A DNA stretch of 64,000 nucleotides from Pisaster brevispinus (Eukaryota > Echinodermata > Asteroidea > Forcipulatida > Asteriidae): contig JAMKCF010000018.1 in assembly GCA_023634235.1 (NCBI GenBank), positions 12,956,932 through 13,020,931 on the forward strand. The letters run 5' to 3'. Positions 34,051 to 47,919 of this stretch are shown here, one piece after another. Under the pieces are notes generated by a model, which worked only from the letters and a program-made list of their open reading frames with translations, did no database searches and had not been told where the DNA came from. A program made the translations under genes and the position numbers. Each line of letters begins with the position of its first letter. Within the stretch, counting starts at the first letter, position 1.

Positions 34051-35093
34051 AAACTGCTTACATAAATTTATGTGCTTAATGGTTAATTTCAAGTTTCTGT
34101 TAGTCAAAAAAGGACGAAAACAAAATAGATGCCTACGGCACCCGGTATTCCCAGGAGGTCTCCCGCACGAGTACTGACCTGGCCCAAAGCTGCTTAACTT
34201 CGGTGATCAAACGAGAACCGGTGTATTCAGCGTAGTATGGCCGTAGACTAACTGCTTACATAAATTGTTGTGCTTAATGGTTAATTCCAAGTTTCTGTTA
34301 GTCAAAAAAGGACGAAAACAAAATAGATGTCTACTGCACCCGGTATTCCCATGTGGTCTCCCGTCCAAGTACTGACCTGGCCCGACGCTGCTTAACTTCG
34401 GTGATCAAAATAATGAGAACCGGCGTTTTCAGCGTAGTATTGCCGTAGACAAACTGCTTTCATACATTTATGTGCTTAATGGTTAATTTCAAGTTTCTGT
34501 TAGTCAAAAAAGGACGAAAACAAAATAGATGCCTAAGGCACCCGGTATTCCCAGGAGGTCTCCCGTTCAAGTACTGACCAGGCCCGACGCTTCTTAACTT
34601 CGGTGATCAAACGAGAACGGTGTATTCAGCGTAGTATGGCCGTAGACAAACTGCTTACATAAATTTATGTGCTTAATGGTTAATTTCAAGTTTCTGTTAG
34701 TCAAAAAAGGACAAAAACAAAATAGATGTCTACTGCACCCGGTATTCCCAGGAGGTGTCCCGTCCAAGTACTGACCTGGCACGACGCTGCTTAACTTCGG
34801 TGATCAAACGAGAACCGTTGTTTTCAGCATAGTATGGCCGTAGACAAACTTCTTATATAAAATTATTTGCTTAATGGTTAATTTCAAGTTTCTGTTAGTC
34901 AAAAAAGGACGAAAACAAAATAGATGTCTACTGCACCCAGTATTCCCAAGTGGTCTCCCGTCCAAGTACTGACCTGGCCAGATACTGCTTAACTTCTGTC
35001 ATCAAACGAGAACCGGTGTTTTTAGCGTAGTATGGCCTTAGACAAACTGCTTTCATACATTTATGTGCCTAATGGAGAGGTCTCAGGAGGTCT

Positions 35094-35180
35094 CCCGTCC
35101 AAGTACTGACCTGGCCCGACGCTGCTTAACTTCGGTGATCAAACGAGAACCGGTGTTTTCAGCGTAGTATGGCCTTAGAC
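35094..35180 (-). pseudogene. 5S copy fused to truncated spacer (duplicate)
   Basis: Same junction as 33954, about 1.14 kb further on. Without the T-runs, transcription would have to stop in or beyond the next unit. Confidence 0.75.
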
Positions 35181-36459
35181 AAACTGCTTACATAAATTTA
35201 TGTGCTTAATGGTTAATTTCAAGTTTCTGTTAGTCAAAAAAGGACGAAAACAAAATAGATGCCTACGGCACCCGGTATTCCCAGGAGGTCTCCCGCACGA
35301 GTACTGACCTGGCCCGAAGCTGCTTAACTTCGGTGATCAAACGAGAACCGGTGTATTCAGCGTAGTATGGCCGTAGACTAACTGCTTACATAAATTGTTG
35401 TGCTTAATGGTTAATTCCAAGTTTCTGTTAGTCAAAAAAGGACGAAAACAAAATAGATGTCTACTGCACCCGGTATTCCCAGGAGGTCTCCCGTCCTAGT
35501 ACTGACCTGGCCAGACGCTGCTTAACTTCGGTGATCAAACGAGAACCGGTGTTTTCAGCGTAGTATGGCCGTAGACAAACTGCTTTCATACATTTATGTG
35601 CTTAATGGTTAATTTCAAGTTTTTGTTAGTCAAAAAAGGAAAAAACAAAAAACAAAATAGATGTCTACGGCACTCGGTATTCCCAGGAGGTCTCCCGTCC
35701 AAGTACTGACCTGGCCCGACGCTGCTTAACTTCGGTGAACAAACGAGAACCGGTTTTTTCAGCGTAGTATGGCCGTAGACAAACTTCTTATATAAACTTA
35801 CGTGGTTAATGGTTTTCTTCAAATTTCTGTTAGTCAAAAAAAGAGAATAACAAACTGGATGTCTATGGCACCCGGTATTCCCAGGAGGTCTCCCGTCCAA
35901 GTACTGACCAGGCCCGATGCTGCTTAACTTCGGTGATCAAACGAGAACCGGTGTTTTCAGCGTAATATGGCCGTAGACAAACTGCTTACATAAATTTATA
36001 TACTTAATGGTTAATTTCAAGTTTCTGTTAGTCAAAAAAGGACGAAAACAAAATAGATGTCTACTGCACCCGGTATTACCATGTGGTCTCCCGTCCAAGT
36101 ACTGACGTGGCCCGACGCTGCTTAACTTCGGTGATCAAACGAGAACCGGTGTTTTCAGCGTAGGATGGCCGTAGAAAAACTTCTTACATAAATGTATGTG
36201 CTTAATGGTTAATTTCAAGTTTCTGTTAGTCAAAAAAAGAAAAACGAAAACAAATAAGATGCCTAAGGCACCCGGTATTCCCAGGAGGTCTCCCGTCCAA
36301 GTACTGACCTTGCCCGACGCTGCTTAACTTCGGTGATCAAACGAGAACAGTGTATTCAGCGTAGTATGGCCGTAGACATAACTGCTTACATAAATTTATG
36401 TGCTTAATGGTTAATTTCAAGTTTCTGTTAGTCAAAAAAGGACGAAAACAAAATAGATG

Positions 36460-36571
36460 TCTACTGCACCCGGTATTCCCATGTGGTCTCCCGTCCAAGT
36501 ACTGACCTGGCCCGACGCAACTTCGGTGATCAAATGAGAACCGGTGTTTTAAGCGTAGTATGGCCGTAGAC
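36460..36571 (-). pseudogene. 5S copy with box A deleted
   Basis: GACGCTGCTTAACTTCGG is reduced to GACGCAACTTCGG, removing six bases from the core of box A. Pol III recruitment should be impaired. A duplicate is at 40112-40223. Confidence 0.8.
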
Positions 36572-37605
36572 AAACTGCTTTCATACATTTATGTGCTTAA
36601 TGGTTAATTTCAAGTTTCTGTTAGTCAAAAAAGGACGAAAACAAAATAGATGTCTACTGCACCCGGTATTCCCATGTGGTCTCCCGTCCAAGTACTGACC
36701 TGGCCCGACGCTGCTTAACTTCGGTGATCAAACGAGAACCGGTGTTTTCAGCGTAGGATGGTCGTAGAAAAACTTCTTACATAAATGTATGTGCTTAATG
36801 GTTAATTTCAAGTTTCTGTTAGTCAAAAAAGGAAAAAACAAAAAACAAAATACATGTCTACGGCACCCGGTATTCCCAGGAGGTCTGCCGTCCAAGTACT
36901 GACATAGCCCGACGCTGCTTAACTTCGGTGATCAAACGAGAACCGGTGTATTCAGCGTAGTATGGCCGTAGACAAACTGCATACATAATTTATGTGCTTA
37001 ATGGTTAATTTCAAGTTTCTGTTAGTCAAAAAAGGACGAAAACAAAATAGATGTCTACTGCACCCGGTATTCCCAGGAGGTCTCCCGTCCAAGTACTGAC
37101 CTGGCCCGACGCTGCTTAACTTCGGTGATCAAACGAGAACGGTGTATTCAGCGTAGTATGGCCGTAGACAAACTGCTTACATAAATTTATGTGCTTAATG
37201 GTTAATTTCAAGTTTCTGTTAGTCAAAAAAGGACAAAAACAAAATAGATGTCTACTGCACCCGGTATTCCCAGGAGGTGTCCCGTCCAAGTACTGACCTG
37301 GCCCGACGCTGCTTAACTTCGGTGATCAAACGAGAACCGTTGTTTTCAGCATAGTATGGCCGTAGACAAACTTCTTATATAAAATTATTTGCTTAATGGT
37401 TAATTTCAAGTTTCTGTTAGTCAAAAAAGGACGAAAACAAAATAGATGTCTACTGCACCCAGTATTCCCATGTGGTCTCCCGTCCAAGTACTGACTAGGC
37501 CAGATACTGCTTAACTTCTGTCATCAAACGAGAACCGGTGTTTTTAGCGTAGTATGGCCTTAGACAAACTGCTTTCATACATTTATGTGCCTAATGGAGA
37601 GGTCT

Positions 37606-37702
37606 CAGGAGGTCTCCCGTCCAAGTACTGACCTGGCCCGACGCTGCTTAACTTCGGTGATCAAACGAGAACCGGTGTTTTCAGCGTAGTATGGCCTTAG
37701 AC
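37606..37702 (-). pseudogene. 5S copy fused to truncated spacer (duplicate)
   Basis: Offset 3652 from the copy at 33954. Confidence 0.75.
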
Positions 37703-38745
37703 AAACTGCTTACATAAATTTATGTGCTTAATGGTTAATTTCAAGTTTCTGTTAGTCAAAAAAGGACGAAAACAAAATAGATGCCTACGGCACCCGGTAT
37801 TCCCAGGAGGTCTCCCGCACGAGTACTGACCTGGCCCAAAGCTGCTTAACTTCGGTGATCAAACGAGAACCGGTGTATTCAGCGTAGTATGGCCGTAGAC
37901 TAACTGCTTACATAAATTGTTGTGCTTAATGGTTAATTCCAAGTTTCTGTTAGTCAAAAAAGGACGAAAACAAAATAGATGTCTACTGCACCCGGTATTC
38001 CCATGTGGTCTCCCGTCCAAGTACTGACCTGGCCCGACGCTGCTTAACTTCGGTGATCAAAATAATGAGAACCGGCGTTTTCAGCGTAGTATTGCCGTAG
38101 ACAAACTGCTTTCATACATTTATGTGCTTAATGGTTAATTTCAAGTTTCTGTTAGTCAAAAAAGGACGAAAACAAAATAGATGCCTAAGGCACCCGGTAT
38201 TCCCAGGAGGTCTCCCGTTCAAGTACTGACCAGGCCCGACGCTTCTTAACTTCGGTGATCAAACGAGAACGGTGTATTCAGCGTAGTATGGCCGTAGACA
38301 AACTGCTTACATAAATTTATGTGCTTAATGGTTAATTTCAAGTTTCTGTTAGTCAAAAAAGGACAAAAACAAAATAGATGTCTACTGCACCCGGTATTCC
38401 CAGGAGGTGTCCCGTCCAAGTACTGACCTGGCACGACGCTGCTTAACTTCGGTGATCAAACGAGAACCGTTGTTTTCAGCATAGTATGGCCGTAGACAAA
38501 CTTCTTATATAAAATTATTTGCTTAATGGTTAATTTCAAGTTTCTGTTAGTCAAAAAAGGACGAAAACAAAATAGATGTCTACTGCACCCAGTATTCCCA
38601 AGTGGTCTCCCGTCCAAGTACTGACCTGGCCAGATACTGCTTAACTTCTGTCATCAAACGAGAACCGGTGTTTTTAGCGTAGTATGGCCTTAGACAAACT
38701 GCTTTCATACATTTATGTGCCTAATGGAGAGGTCTCAGGAGGTCT

Positions 38746-38832
38746 CCCGTCCAAGTACTGACCTGGCCCGACGCTGCTTAACTTCGGTGATCAAACGAGA
38801 ACCGGTGTTTTCAGCGTAGTATGGCCTTAGAC
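38746..38832 (-). pseudogene. 5S copy fused to truncated spacer (duplicate)
   Basis: Offset 3652 from the copy at 35094. Confidence 0.75.
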
Positions 38833-40111
38833 AAACTGCTTACATAAATTTATGTGCTTAATGGTTAATTTCAAGTTTCTGTTAGTCAAAAAAGGACGAA
38901 AACAAAATAGATGCCTACGGCACCCGGTATTCCCAGGAGGTCTCCCGCACGAGTACTGACCTGGCCCGAAGCTGCTTAACTTCGGTGATCAAACGAGAAC
39001 CGGTGTATTCAGCGTAGTATGGCCGTAGACTAACTGCTTACATAAATTGTTGTGCTTAATGGTTAATTCCAAGTTTCTGTTAGTCAAAAAAGGACGAAAA
39101 CAAAATAGATGTCTACTGCACCCGGTATTCCCAGGAGGTCTCCCGTCCTAGTACTGACCTGGCCAGACGCTGCTTAACTTCGGTGATCAAACGAGAACCG
39201 GTGTTTTCAGCGTAGTATGGCCGTAGACAAACTGCTTTCATACATTTATGTGCTTAATGGTTAATTTCAAGTTTTTGTTAGTCAAAAAAGGAAAAAACAA
39301 AAAACAAAATAGATGTCTACGGCACTCGGTATTCCCAGGAGGTCTCCCGTCCAAGTACTGACCTGGCCCGACGCTGCTTAACTTCGGTGAACAAACGAGA
39401 ACCGGTTTTTTCAGCGTAGTATGGCCGTAGACAAACTTCTTATATAAACTTACGTGGTTAATGGTTTTCTTCAAATTTCTGTTAGTCAAAAAAAGAGAAT
39501 AACAAACTGGATGTCTATGGCACCCGGTATTCCCAGGAGGTCTCCCGTCCAAGTACTGACCAGGCCCGATGCTGCTTAACTTCGGTGATCAAACGAGAAC
39601 CGGTGTTTTCAGCGTAATATGGCCGTAGACAAACTGCTTACATAAATTTATATACTTAATGGTTAATTTCAAGTTTCTGTTAGTCAAAAAAGGACGAAAA
39701 CAAAATAGATGTCTACTGCACCCGGTATTACCATGTGGTCTCCCGTCCAAGTACTGACGTGGCCCGACGCTGCTTAACTTCGGTGATCAAACGAGAACCG
39801 GTGTTTTCAGCGTAGGATGGCCGTAGAAAAACTTCTTACATAAATGTATGTGCTTAATGGTTAATTTCAAGTTTCTGTTAGTCAAAAAAAGAAAAACGAA
39901 AACAAATAAGATGCCTAAGGCACCCGGTATTCCCAGGAGGTCTCCCGTCCAAGTACTGACCTTGCCCGACGCTGCTTAACTTCGGTGATCAAACGAGAAC
40001 AGTGTATTCAGCGTAGTATGGCCGTAGACATAACTGCTTACATAAATTTATGTGCTTAATGGTTAATTTCAAGTTTCTGTTAGTCAAAAAAGGACGAAAA
40101 CAAAATAGATG

Positions 40112-40223
40112 TCTACTGCACCCGGTATTCCCATGTGGTCTCCCGTCCAAGTACTGACCTGGCCCGACGCAACTTCGGTGATCAAATGAGAACCGGTGTT
40201 TTAAGCGTAGTATGGCCGTAGAC
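40112..40223 (-). pseudogene. 5S copy with box A deleted (duplicate)
   Basis: Same six-base loss as 36460-36571 at offset 3652, with the same TTTTAAGCG change near the 5' end. Confidence 0.8.
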
Positions 40224-40289
40224 AAACTGCTTTCATACATTTATGTGCTTAATGGTTAATTTCAAGTTTCTGTTAGTCAAAAAAGGACG

Positions 40290-41900
40290 AAAACAAAATA
40301 GATGTCTACTGCACCCGGTATTCCCATGTGGTCTCCCGTCCAAGTACTGACCTGGCCCGACGCTGCTTAACTTCGGTGATCAAACGAGAACCGGTGTTTT
40401 CAGCGTAGGATGGTCGTAGAAAAACTTCTTACATAAATGTATGTGCTTAATGGTTAATTTCAAGTTTCTGTTAGTCAAAAAAGGAAAAAACAAAAAACAA
40501 AATACATGTCTACGGCACCCGGTATTCCCAGGAGGTCTGCCGTCCAAGTACTGACATAGCCCGACGCTGCTTAACTTCGGTGATCAAACGAGAACCGGTG
40601 TATTCAGCGTAGTATGGCCGTAGACAAACTGCATACATAATTTATGTGCTTAATGGTTAATTTCAAGTTTCTGTTAGTCAAAAAAGGACGAAAACAAAAT
40701 AGATGTCTACTGCACCCGGTATTCCCAGGAGGTCTCCCGTCCAAGTACTGACCTGGCCCGACGCTGCTTAACTTCGGTGATCAAACGAGAACGGTGTATT
40801 CAGCGTAGTATGGCCGTAGACAAACTGCTTACATAAATTTATGTGCTTAATGGTTAATTTCAAGTTTCTGTTAGTCAAAAAAAGGACAAAAACAAAATAG
40901 ATGTCTACTGCACCCGGTATTCCTAGGAGGTCTCCCGTCCAAGTACTGACCTGGCCGGACGCTGGTTAACTTCGGTGATCAAACGAGAACCGGTGTTTTC
41001 AGCAGAGTAAGGCCGTAGACAAACTTCTTATATAAAATTATGTGCTTAATGGTGAATGTCAAGTTTCTGTTAGTCAAAAAAGGACGAAAACAAAATAGAT
41101 GTCTACTGCACCCGGTATTCCCATGTGGTCTCCCGTCCAAGTACTGACCTGGCCCGACGCTGCTTAACTTCGGTGATCAAACGAGAACCGGTGTTTTCAG
41201 CGTAGGATGGTCGTAGAAAAACTTCTTACATAAATGTATGTGCTTAATGGTTAATTTCAAGTTTCTGTTAGTCAAAAAAGGAAAAAACAAAAAACAAAAT
41301 ACATGTCTACGGCACCAGGTATTCCCAGGAGGTCTGCCGTCCAAGTACTGACATAGCCCGACGCTGCTTAACTTCGGTGATCAAACGAGAACCGGTGTAT
41401 TCAGCGTAGTATGGCCGTAGACAAACTGCATACATAATTTATGTGCTTAATGGTTAATTTCAAGTTTCTGTTAGTCAAAAAAGGACGAAAACAAAATAGA
41501 TGTCTACTGCACCCGGTATTCCCAGGAGGTCTCCCGTCCAAGTACTGACCTGGCCCGACGCTGCTTAACTTCGGTGATCAAACGAGAACGGTGTATTCAG
41601 CGTAGTATGGCCGTAGACAAACTGCTTACATAAATTTATGTGCTTAATGGTTAATTTCAAGTTTCTGTTAGTCAAAAAAAGGACAAAAACAAAATAGATG
41701 TCTACTGCACCCGGTATTCCTAGGAGGTCTCCCGTCCAAGTACTGACCTGGCCGGACGCTGGTTAACTTCGGTGATCAAACGAGAACCGGTGTTTTCAGC
41801 AGAGTAAGGCCGTAGACAAACTTCTTATATAAAATTATGTGCTTAATGGTGAATGTCAAGTTTCTGTTAGTCAAAAAAGGACGAAAACAAAATAGATGTC
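40290..41900 (-). repeat. Two tandem copies of a 797-bp, four-unit block
   Basis: AGGTCTGCCG at 40533 and 41330, GGATGGTCGTAG and GTGAATGTCAAG all repeat at 797 bp. The first copy overlaps the end of the 3652-bp block, so this duplication happened in or after that event. Confidence 0.75.
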
Positions 41901-42094
41901 TACTGCACCCGGTATTCCCATGTGGTCTCCGGTCCAAGTACTGACCTGGCCCGACGATGCTTAACTTCGGTGATCAAACGAGAACCGGTGTTTTCAGCGT
42001 AGTATGGCCGTAGACAAACTGCTTTCATACATTTATGTGCTTAATGGTTAATTTCAAGTTTCTGTTAGTCAAAAAAGGAAAAAACTAAACAGAT

Positions 42095-42187
42095 GTCTAC
42101 GGCACCCAAGTACTGACCTGGCCGGACGCTGCTTAACTTCGGTGATCAAACGAGAACCGGTGTTTTCAGCAGAGTATGGCCGTAGAC
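42095..42187 (-). pseudogene. 5S copy lacking box C
   Basis: Only 93 bases. GGCACCC runs directly into AAGTACTGACC, so about 25 bases covering the TFIIIA contact region and helix IV are gone. Confidence 0.85.
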
Positions 42188-45100
42188 AAACTTCTTGTGT
42201 AAAATTATGTGCTTAATGGTTAATTTCAAGTTTCATTCAGTCAAAAAAGGACGAAAACAAAATAGATGTCTACTGCACCGGTATTCCCATGTGGTCTCCC
42301 GTCCAAGTACTGACCTGGCCCGACGCTGCTTAACTTCGGTGATCAAATGAGAACCGGTGTTTTCAGCGTAGTATGGCCGTAGACAAACTGCTTTCATACA
42401 TTTATGTGCTTAATGGTTAATTTCAAGTTTCTGTTAGTCAAAAAACGACGAAAACAAAATAGATGCCTAAGGCACCCGGTATTCCAGGAGGTCTCCCGTT
42501 CAAGTACTGACCAGGCCCGACGCTTCTTAACTTCGGTGATCAAACGAGAACGGTGTTTTCAGCGTAGTGTGGCCGTAGACAAACTGCTTACATAAATTTA
42601 TGTGCTTAATGGTTAATTTCAAGTTTCTGTTAGTCAAAAAAGGACACAAACAAAATAGATGTCTACTGCACCCGGTATTCCCAGGAGGTCTCCTGTCCAA
42701 GTACTGAGTTGGCCCGACGCTGCTTAACTTCGGTTATCAAACGAGAACCGGTGTTTTCAGCATAGTATGGCCGTAGACAAACTGCTTTCATACATTTATG
42801 TGTTTAATGGTTAATTTAAAGTTTCTGTTAGTCAAAAAAGGAAAAAACAAAATAGATGTCTACGGCACCCGGTATTCCCATGAGGTCTCCCGTCCAAGTA
42901 CTGACCTGGCCCGACGCTGCTTAACTTCGGTGATCAAAAGAGAACCGGTGTTTTCAGCGTAGTATGGCCGTAGACAAACTGCTTACATAAATTTATATGC
43001 TTAATGGTTAATTTCAAGTTTCTGTTAGTCACAAAAGGACGAAAACAAAATAGATGTCTACGGCACCCGGTATTCCCAGGAGGTCTCCCGTCCAAGTACT
43101 GACCTGGCCCGACGCTGCTTAACTTCGGTGATCAAACGAGAACCGGTGTTTTCAGCGTAGTATGGCGTTAGACAAACTGCTTACATAAATTTATGTGCTT
43201 AATGGTTTTCTTCATGTTTCTGTTAGTCAAAAAAGGACGAAAACAAAAAAGATGTCTACGGCACCCGGTATTCCCATGAGGTCTCCCGTCCAAGTACTGA
43301 CCTGGCCCGACGCTGCTTAACTTCGGTGATCAAACGAGATCCGGTGTATTCAGCGTAGTATGGCCGTAGACAAACTGCTTACATAAATTTATATGCTTAA
43401 CGGTAAATTTTAAGTTTCTGTTAGTCAAAAAAGGACGAAAACAAAATAGATGTCTACGGCACCCGGTATTCCCAGGAGGTCTCCCGTCCAAGTACTGACC
43501 TGGCCGGACGCTGCTTAACTTCGGTGATCAAACGAGAACCGGTGTTTTCAGCAGAGTATGGCCGTAGACAAACTTCTTATATAAAATTATGTGCTTAATG
43601 ATTAATTTCAAGTTTCTGTTAGTCAAAAAAGGACGAAAACAAAATAGATGTCTACTGCACCCAGTATTCCCATGTGGTCTCCCGTCCAAGTACTGACCTG
43701 GCCCGACGCTGCTTAACTTCGGTGATCAAACGAGAACCGGTGTTTTCAGCGTAGGATGGCCGTAGAAAAACTTCTTACATAAATGTATGTGCTTAATGGT
43801 TAATTTCAAGTTTCTGTTAGTCAAAAAAAGAAAAACGAAAACAAAATAGATGCCTAAGGCACCCGGTATTCCCAGGAGGTCTCCCGTCCAAGTACTGACC
43901 TGGCCCGACGCTGCTTAACTTCGGTGATCAAACGAGAACGGTGTATTCAGCGTAGTATGGCCGTAGACAAACTGCTTACATAAATTTATGTGCTTAATGG
44001 TTAATTTCAAGTTTCTGTTAGTCAAAAAAGGACGAAAACAAAATAGATGCCTAAGGCACCCGGTATTCCCAGGAGGTCTCCCGTTCAAGTACTGACCTAG
44101 CCCGACGCTGCTTAACTTCGGTGATCAAACGAGAACGGTGTATTCAGCGTAGTATGGCCGTAGACAAACTGCTTACATAAATTTATGTGCTTAATGGTTA
44201 ATTTCAAGTTTCTGTTAATCAAAAAAGGACAAAAACAAAATAGATGTCTACTGCACCCGGTATTCCCAGGAGGTCTCCTGTCCAAGTACTGACCTGGCCC
44301 GACGCTGCTTAACTTCGGTGATCAAACGAGAACCGGTGTTTTCAGCGTAGTATGGCCGTAGACAAACTGCTTACATAAATTTATATGCTTAACGGTAAAT
44401 TTTAAGTTTCTGTTAGTCAAAAAAGGACGAAAACAAAATAGATGTCTACGGCACCCGGTATTCCCAGGAGGTCTCCCGTCCAAGTACTGACCTGGCCGGA
44501 CGCTGCTTAACTTCGGTGATCAAACGAGAACCGGTGTTTTCAGCAGAGTATGGCCGTAGACAAACTTCTTATATAAAATTATGTGCTTAATGATTAATTT
44601 CAAGTTTCTGTTAGTCAAAAAAGGACGAAAACAAAATAGATGTCTACTGCACCCGGTATTCCCATGTGGTCTCCCGTCCAAGTACTGACCTGGCCCGACG
44701 CTGCTTAACTTCGGTGATCAAACGAGAACCGGTGTTTTCAGCGTACGATGGCCGTAGAAAAACTTCTTACATAAATGTATGTGCTTAATGGTTAATTTCA
44801 AGTTTCTGTTAGTCAAAAAAAGAAAAACGAAAACAAAATAGATGCCTAAGGCACCCGGTATTCCCAGGAGGTCTCCCGTCCAAGTACTGACCTGGCCCGA
44901 CGCTGCTTAACTTCGGTGATCAAACGAGAACGGTGTATTCAGCGTAGTATGGCCGTAGACAAACTGCTTACATAAATTTATGTGCTTAATGGTTAATTTC
45001 AAGTTTCTGTTAGTCAAAAAAGGACGAAAACAAAATAGATGCCTAAGGCACCCGGTATTCCCAGGAGGTCTCCCGTTCAAGTACTGACCAGGCCCGACGC

Positions 45101-45632
45101 TTCTTAACTTCGGTGATCAAACGAGAACGGTGTATTCAGCGTAGTATGGCCGTAAACAAACTGCTTACATAAATGTATGTGCTTAATGGTTAATTTCAAG
45201 TTTCTGTTAATCAAAAAAGGACAAAAACAAAATAGATGTCTACTGCACCCGGTATTCCCAGGAGGTCTCCTGTCCAAGTACTGACCTGGCCCGACGCTGC
45301 TTAACTTCGGTGATCAAACGAGAACCGGTGTTTTCAGCATAGTATGGCCGTAGACAAACTGCTTTCATACATTTATGTGTTTAATGGTTAATTTCAAGTT
45401 TCTGTTAGTCAAAAAAGGACGAAAACAAAATAGATGTCTACTGCACCCGGTATTCCCATGTGGTCTCCGGTCCAAGTACTGACCTGGCCCGACGATGCTT
45501 AACTTCGGTGATCAAACGAGAACCGGTGTTTTCAGCGTAGTATGGCCGTAGACAAACTGCTTTCATACATTTATGTGCTTAATGGTTAATTTCAAGTTTC
45601 TGTTAGTCAAAAAATGAAAAAACTAAACAGAT

Positions 45633-45725
45633 GTCTATGGCACCCAAGTACTGACCTGGCCGGACGCTGCTTAACTTCGGTGATCAAACGAGAACCGGTG
45701 TTTTCAGCAGAGTATGGCCGTAGAC
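45633..45725 (-). pseudogene. 5S copy lacking box C (duplicate)
   Basis: Same deletion as 42095-42187 at offset 3538, with GTCTATGG for GTCTACGG. Confidence 0.85.
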
Positions 45726-47793
45726 AAACTTTTTGTGTAAAATTATGTGCTTAATGGTTAATTTCAAGTTTCTGTCAGTCAAAAAAGGACGAAAACAAAA
45801 TAGATGTCTACTGCACCGGTATTCCCATGTGGTCTCCCGTCCAAGTACTGACCTGGCCCGACGCTGCTTAACTTCGGTGATCAAATGAGAACCGGTGTTT
45901 TCAGCGTAGTATGGCCGTAGACAAACTGCTTTCATACATTTATGTGTTTAATGGTTAATTTCAAGTTTCTGTTAGTCAAAAAAGGAAAAAACAAAATAGA
46001 TGTCTACGGCACCCGGTATTCCCAGGAGGTCTCCCGTCCAAGTACTGACCTGGCCCGACGCTGCTTAACTTCGGTGATCAAACGAGAACCAGTGTATTCA
46101 GCGTAGTATGGCCGTAGACAATCTTCTTATATAAAATTACGTGGTTAATGGTTTTCTTCAAATTTCTGTTAGTCAAAAAAGGAGAATAACAAACTGGATG
46201 TCTAGGGCACCCGGTATTCCCATCAGGTCTTCCGTCCAAGTACTGACCAGGCCCGATGCTGCTTAACTTCGGTGATCAAACGAGAACCGGTGTTTTCAGC
46301 GTAGTATGTCCGTAGACAAACTTCTCATATAAAATTACGTGGTTAATGGTTTTCTTCAAGTTTCTGTTATTCAAAAAAGGAGAATAACAAACTGGATGTC
46401 TACGGCACCCGGTATTCCCAGGAGGTCTCCCGTCCAAGTACTGACCTGGCCCGACGCTGCTTAACTTCGGTGATCAAACGAGAACCGGTGTTTTCAGCAT
46501 AGTATGGCCGTAAACAAATTTCTTATATAAAATTATGTGCTTAATGATTAATTTCAATTTTCTGTTAGTCAAAAAATGACGAAAACAAAATAGATGTCTA
46601 CTGCACCCGGTATTCCGATGTGGTCTCCCGTCCAAGTACTGACCTGGCCAGACGCTGCTTAACTTCGGTGATCAAACGAGAACCGGTGTTTCAGCGTAGT
46701 ATGGCCGTAGACAAACTGCTTTCATACATTTATGTGCTTAATGGTTAATTTCAAGTTTCTGTTAGTTAAAAAAGGAAAAAACAAAAAACAAAATACATGT
46801 CTACGGCACCCGGTGTTCCCAGGAGGTCTCCCGTCCAAGTACTGACATAGCCCGACGCTGCTTAACTTCGGTGATCAAACGAGAACAGGTGTATTCAGCG
46901 TAGTATAGCCGTAGACAAACTGCATACATAATTTATGTGCTTAATGGTTAATTTCAAGTTTCTGTTAGTCAAAAAAGGACGAAAACAAAATAGATGCCTT
47001 AGTACCCGGTATTATCAGGAGGTCTCCCGTCCAAGTACTGACCAGGCCCGACGCTGCTTAACTTCGGTGATCAAACGAGAACGGTGTATTCAGCGTAGTA
47101 TGGCCGAAGACAAACTGCTTACATAAATTTATGTGCTTAATGGTTAATTTCAAGTTTCTGTTAGTCAAAAAAGGACAAAAACAAAATAAATGTCTACTGA
47201 ACCCGGTATTCCCAGGATGTCTGCCGTCCAAGTACTGACCTGGCCCGACGTTTCTTAACTTCGGTGATCAAACGAGAACCGGTATATTCAGCGTAGTATG
47301 GCCGTAGACAATCTTCTTATATAAAATTACGTGGTTAATGGTTTTCTTCAAATTTCTGTTAGTCAAAAAAGGAAAAAAACAAACTGGATGTCTACGGCAC
47401 CCGGTATTCCCAGGAGGTCTCCCGTCCAAGTACTGACCAGGCCCGATGCTGCTTAACTTAGGTGATCAAACGAGAACCGGTGTTTTCAGCCTAGTATGGC
47501 CGTAGACAAACTGCTTACATAAATTTATGTGCTTAATGGTTAATTTCAAGTTTCTGCTAGTCAAAAAAGGACAAAAACAAAATAGATGTCTACTGCACCC
47601 GGTATTCCCAGGAGGTCTCTAGTCCAAGTACTGACCTGGCCCGACGCTGCTTAACTTCGGTGATCAATCGAGAACCGGTGTTTTCAGCGTAGTATGGCCG
47701 TAGACAAAATGCTTTCATACATTTATGTGCTTAATGGTTAATTGCAAGATTCTGTTAGTCAAAAAAGAAGAAAAAACAAAAAACAAAATAGAT

Positions 47794-47919
47794 GTCTACG
47801 GCACCCTGTATTCCCAGGAGGTCTCCCGTCCAAGTACTGACCTACTGACCTGGCCCGACGCTGCTTAACTTCGTTGATCAAACGAGAACCGGTGTATTCA
47901 GCGTAGTATGGCCGTAGAC
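47794..47919 (-). pseudogene. 5S copy with an 8-base tandem duplication
   Basis: TACTGACC is duplicated, making 126 bases. The insertion falls between box A and box C and shifts their spacing. The same event is seen at 48196-48321, 54674-54799 and 56169-56294. Confidence 0.8.

Larger units (their letters stand above)
33570..37222 (-). repeat. Tandem higher-order block, copy 1 (3652 bp)
   Basis: About 18-19 units. Markers at 34531, 36460 and 36881 recur exactly 3652 bp later. Inside it a shorter stretch is itself duplicated at 1130 bp (GCCTAAGGCACCC at 33401, just before the block, and at 34531). Ends are approximate. Confidence 0.8.
37223..40875 (-). repeat. Tandem higher-order block, copy 2 (3652 bp)
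   Basis: Adjacent near-identical copy of the preceding block, sharing even its rare deletions. This is either a very recent duplication or an assembly duplication. Confidence 0.8.
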
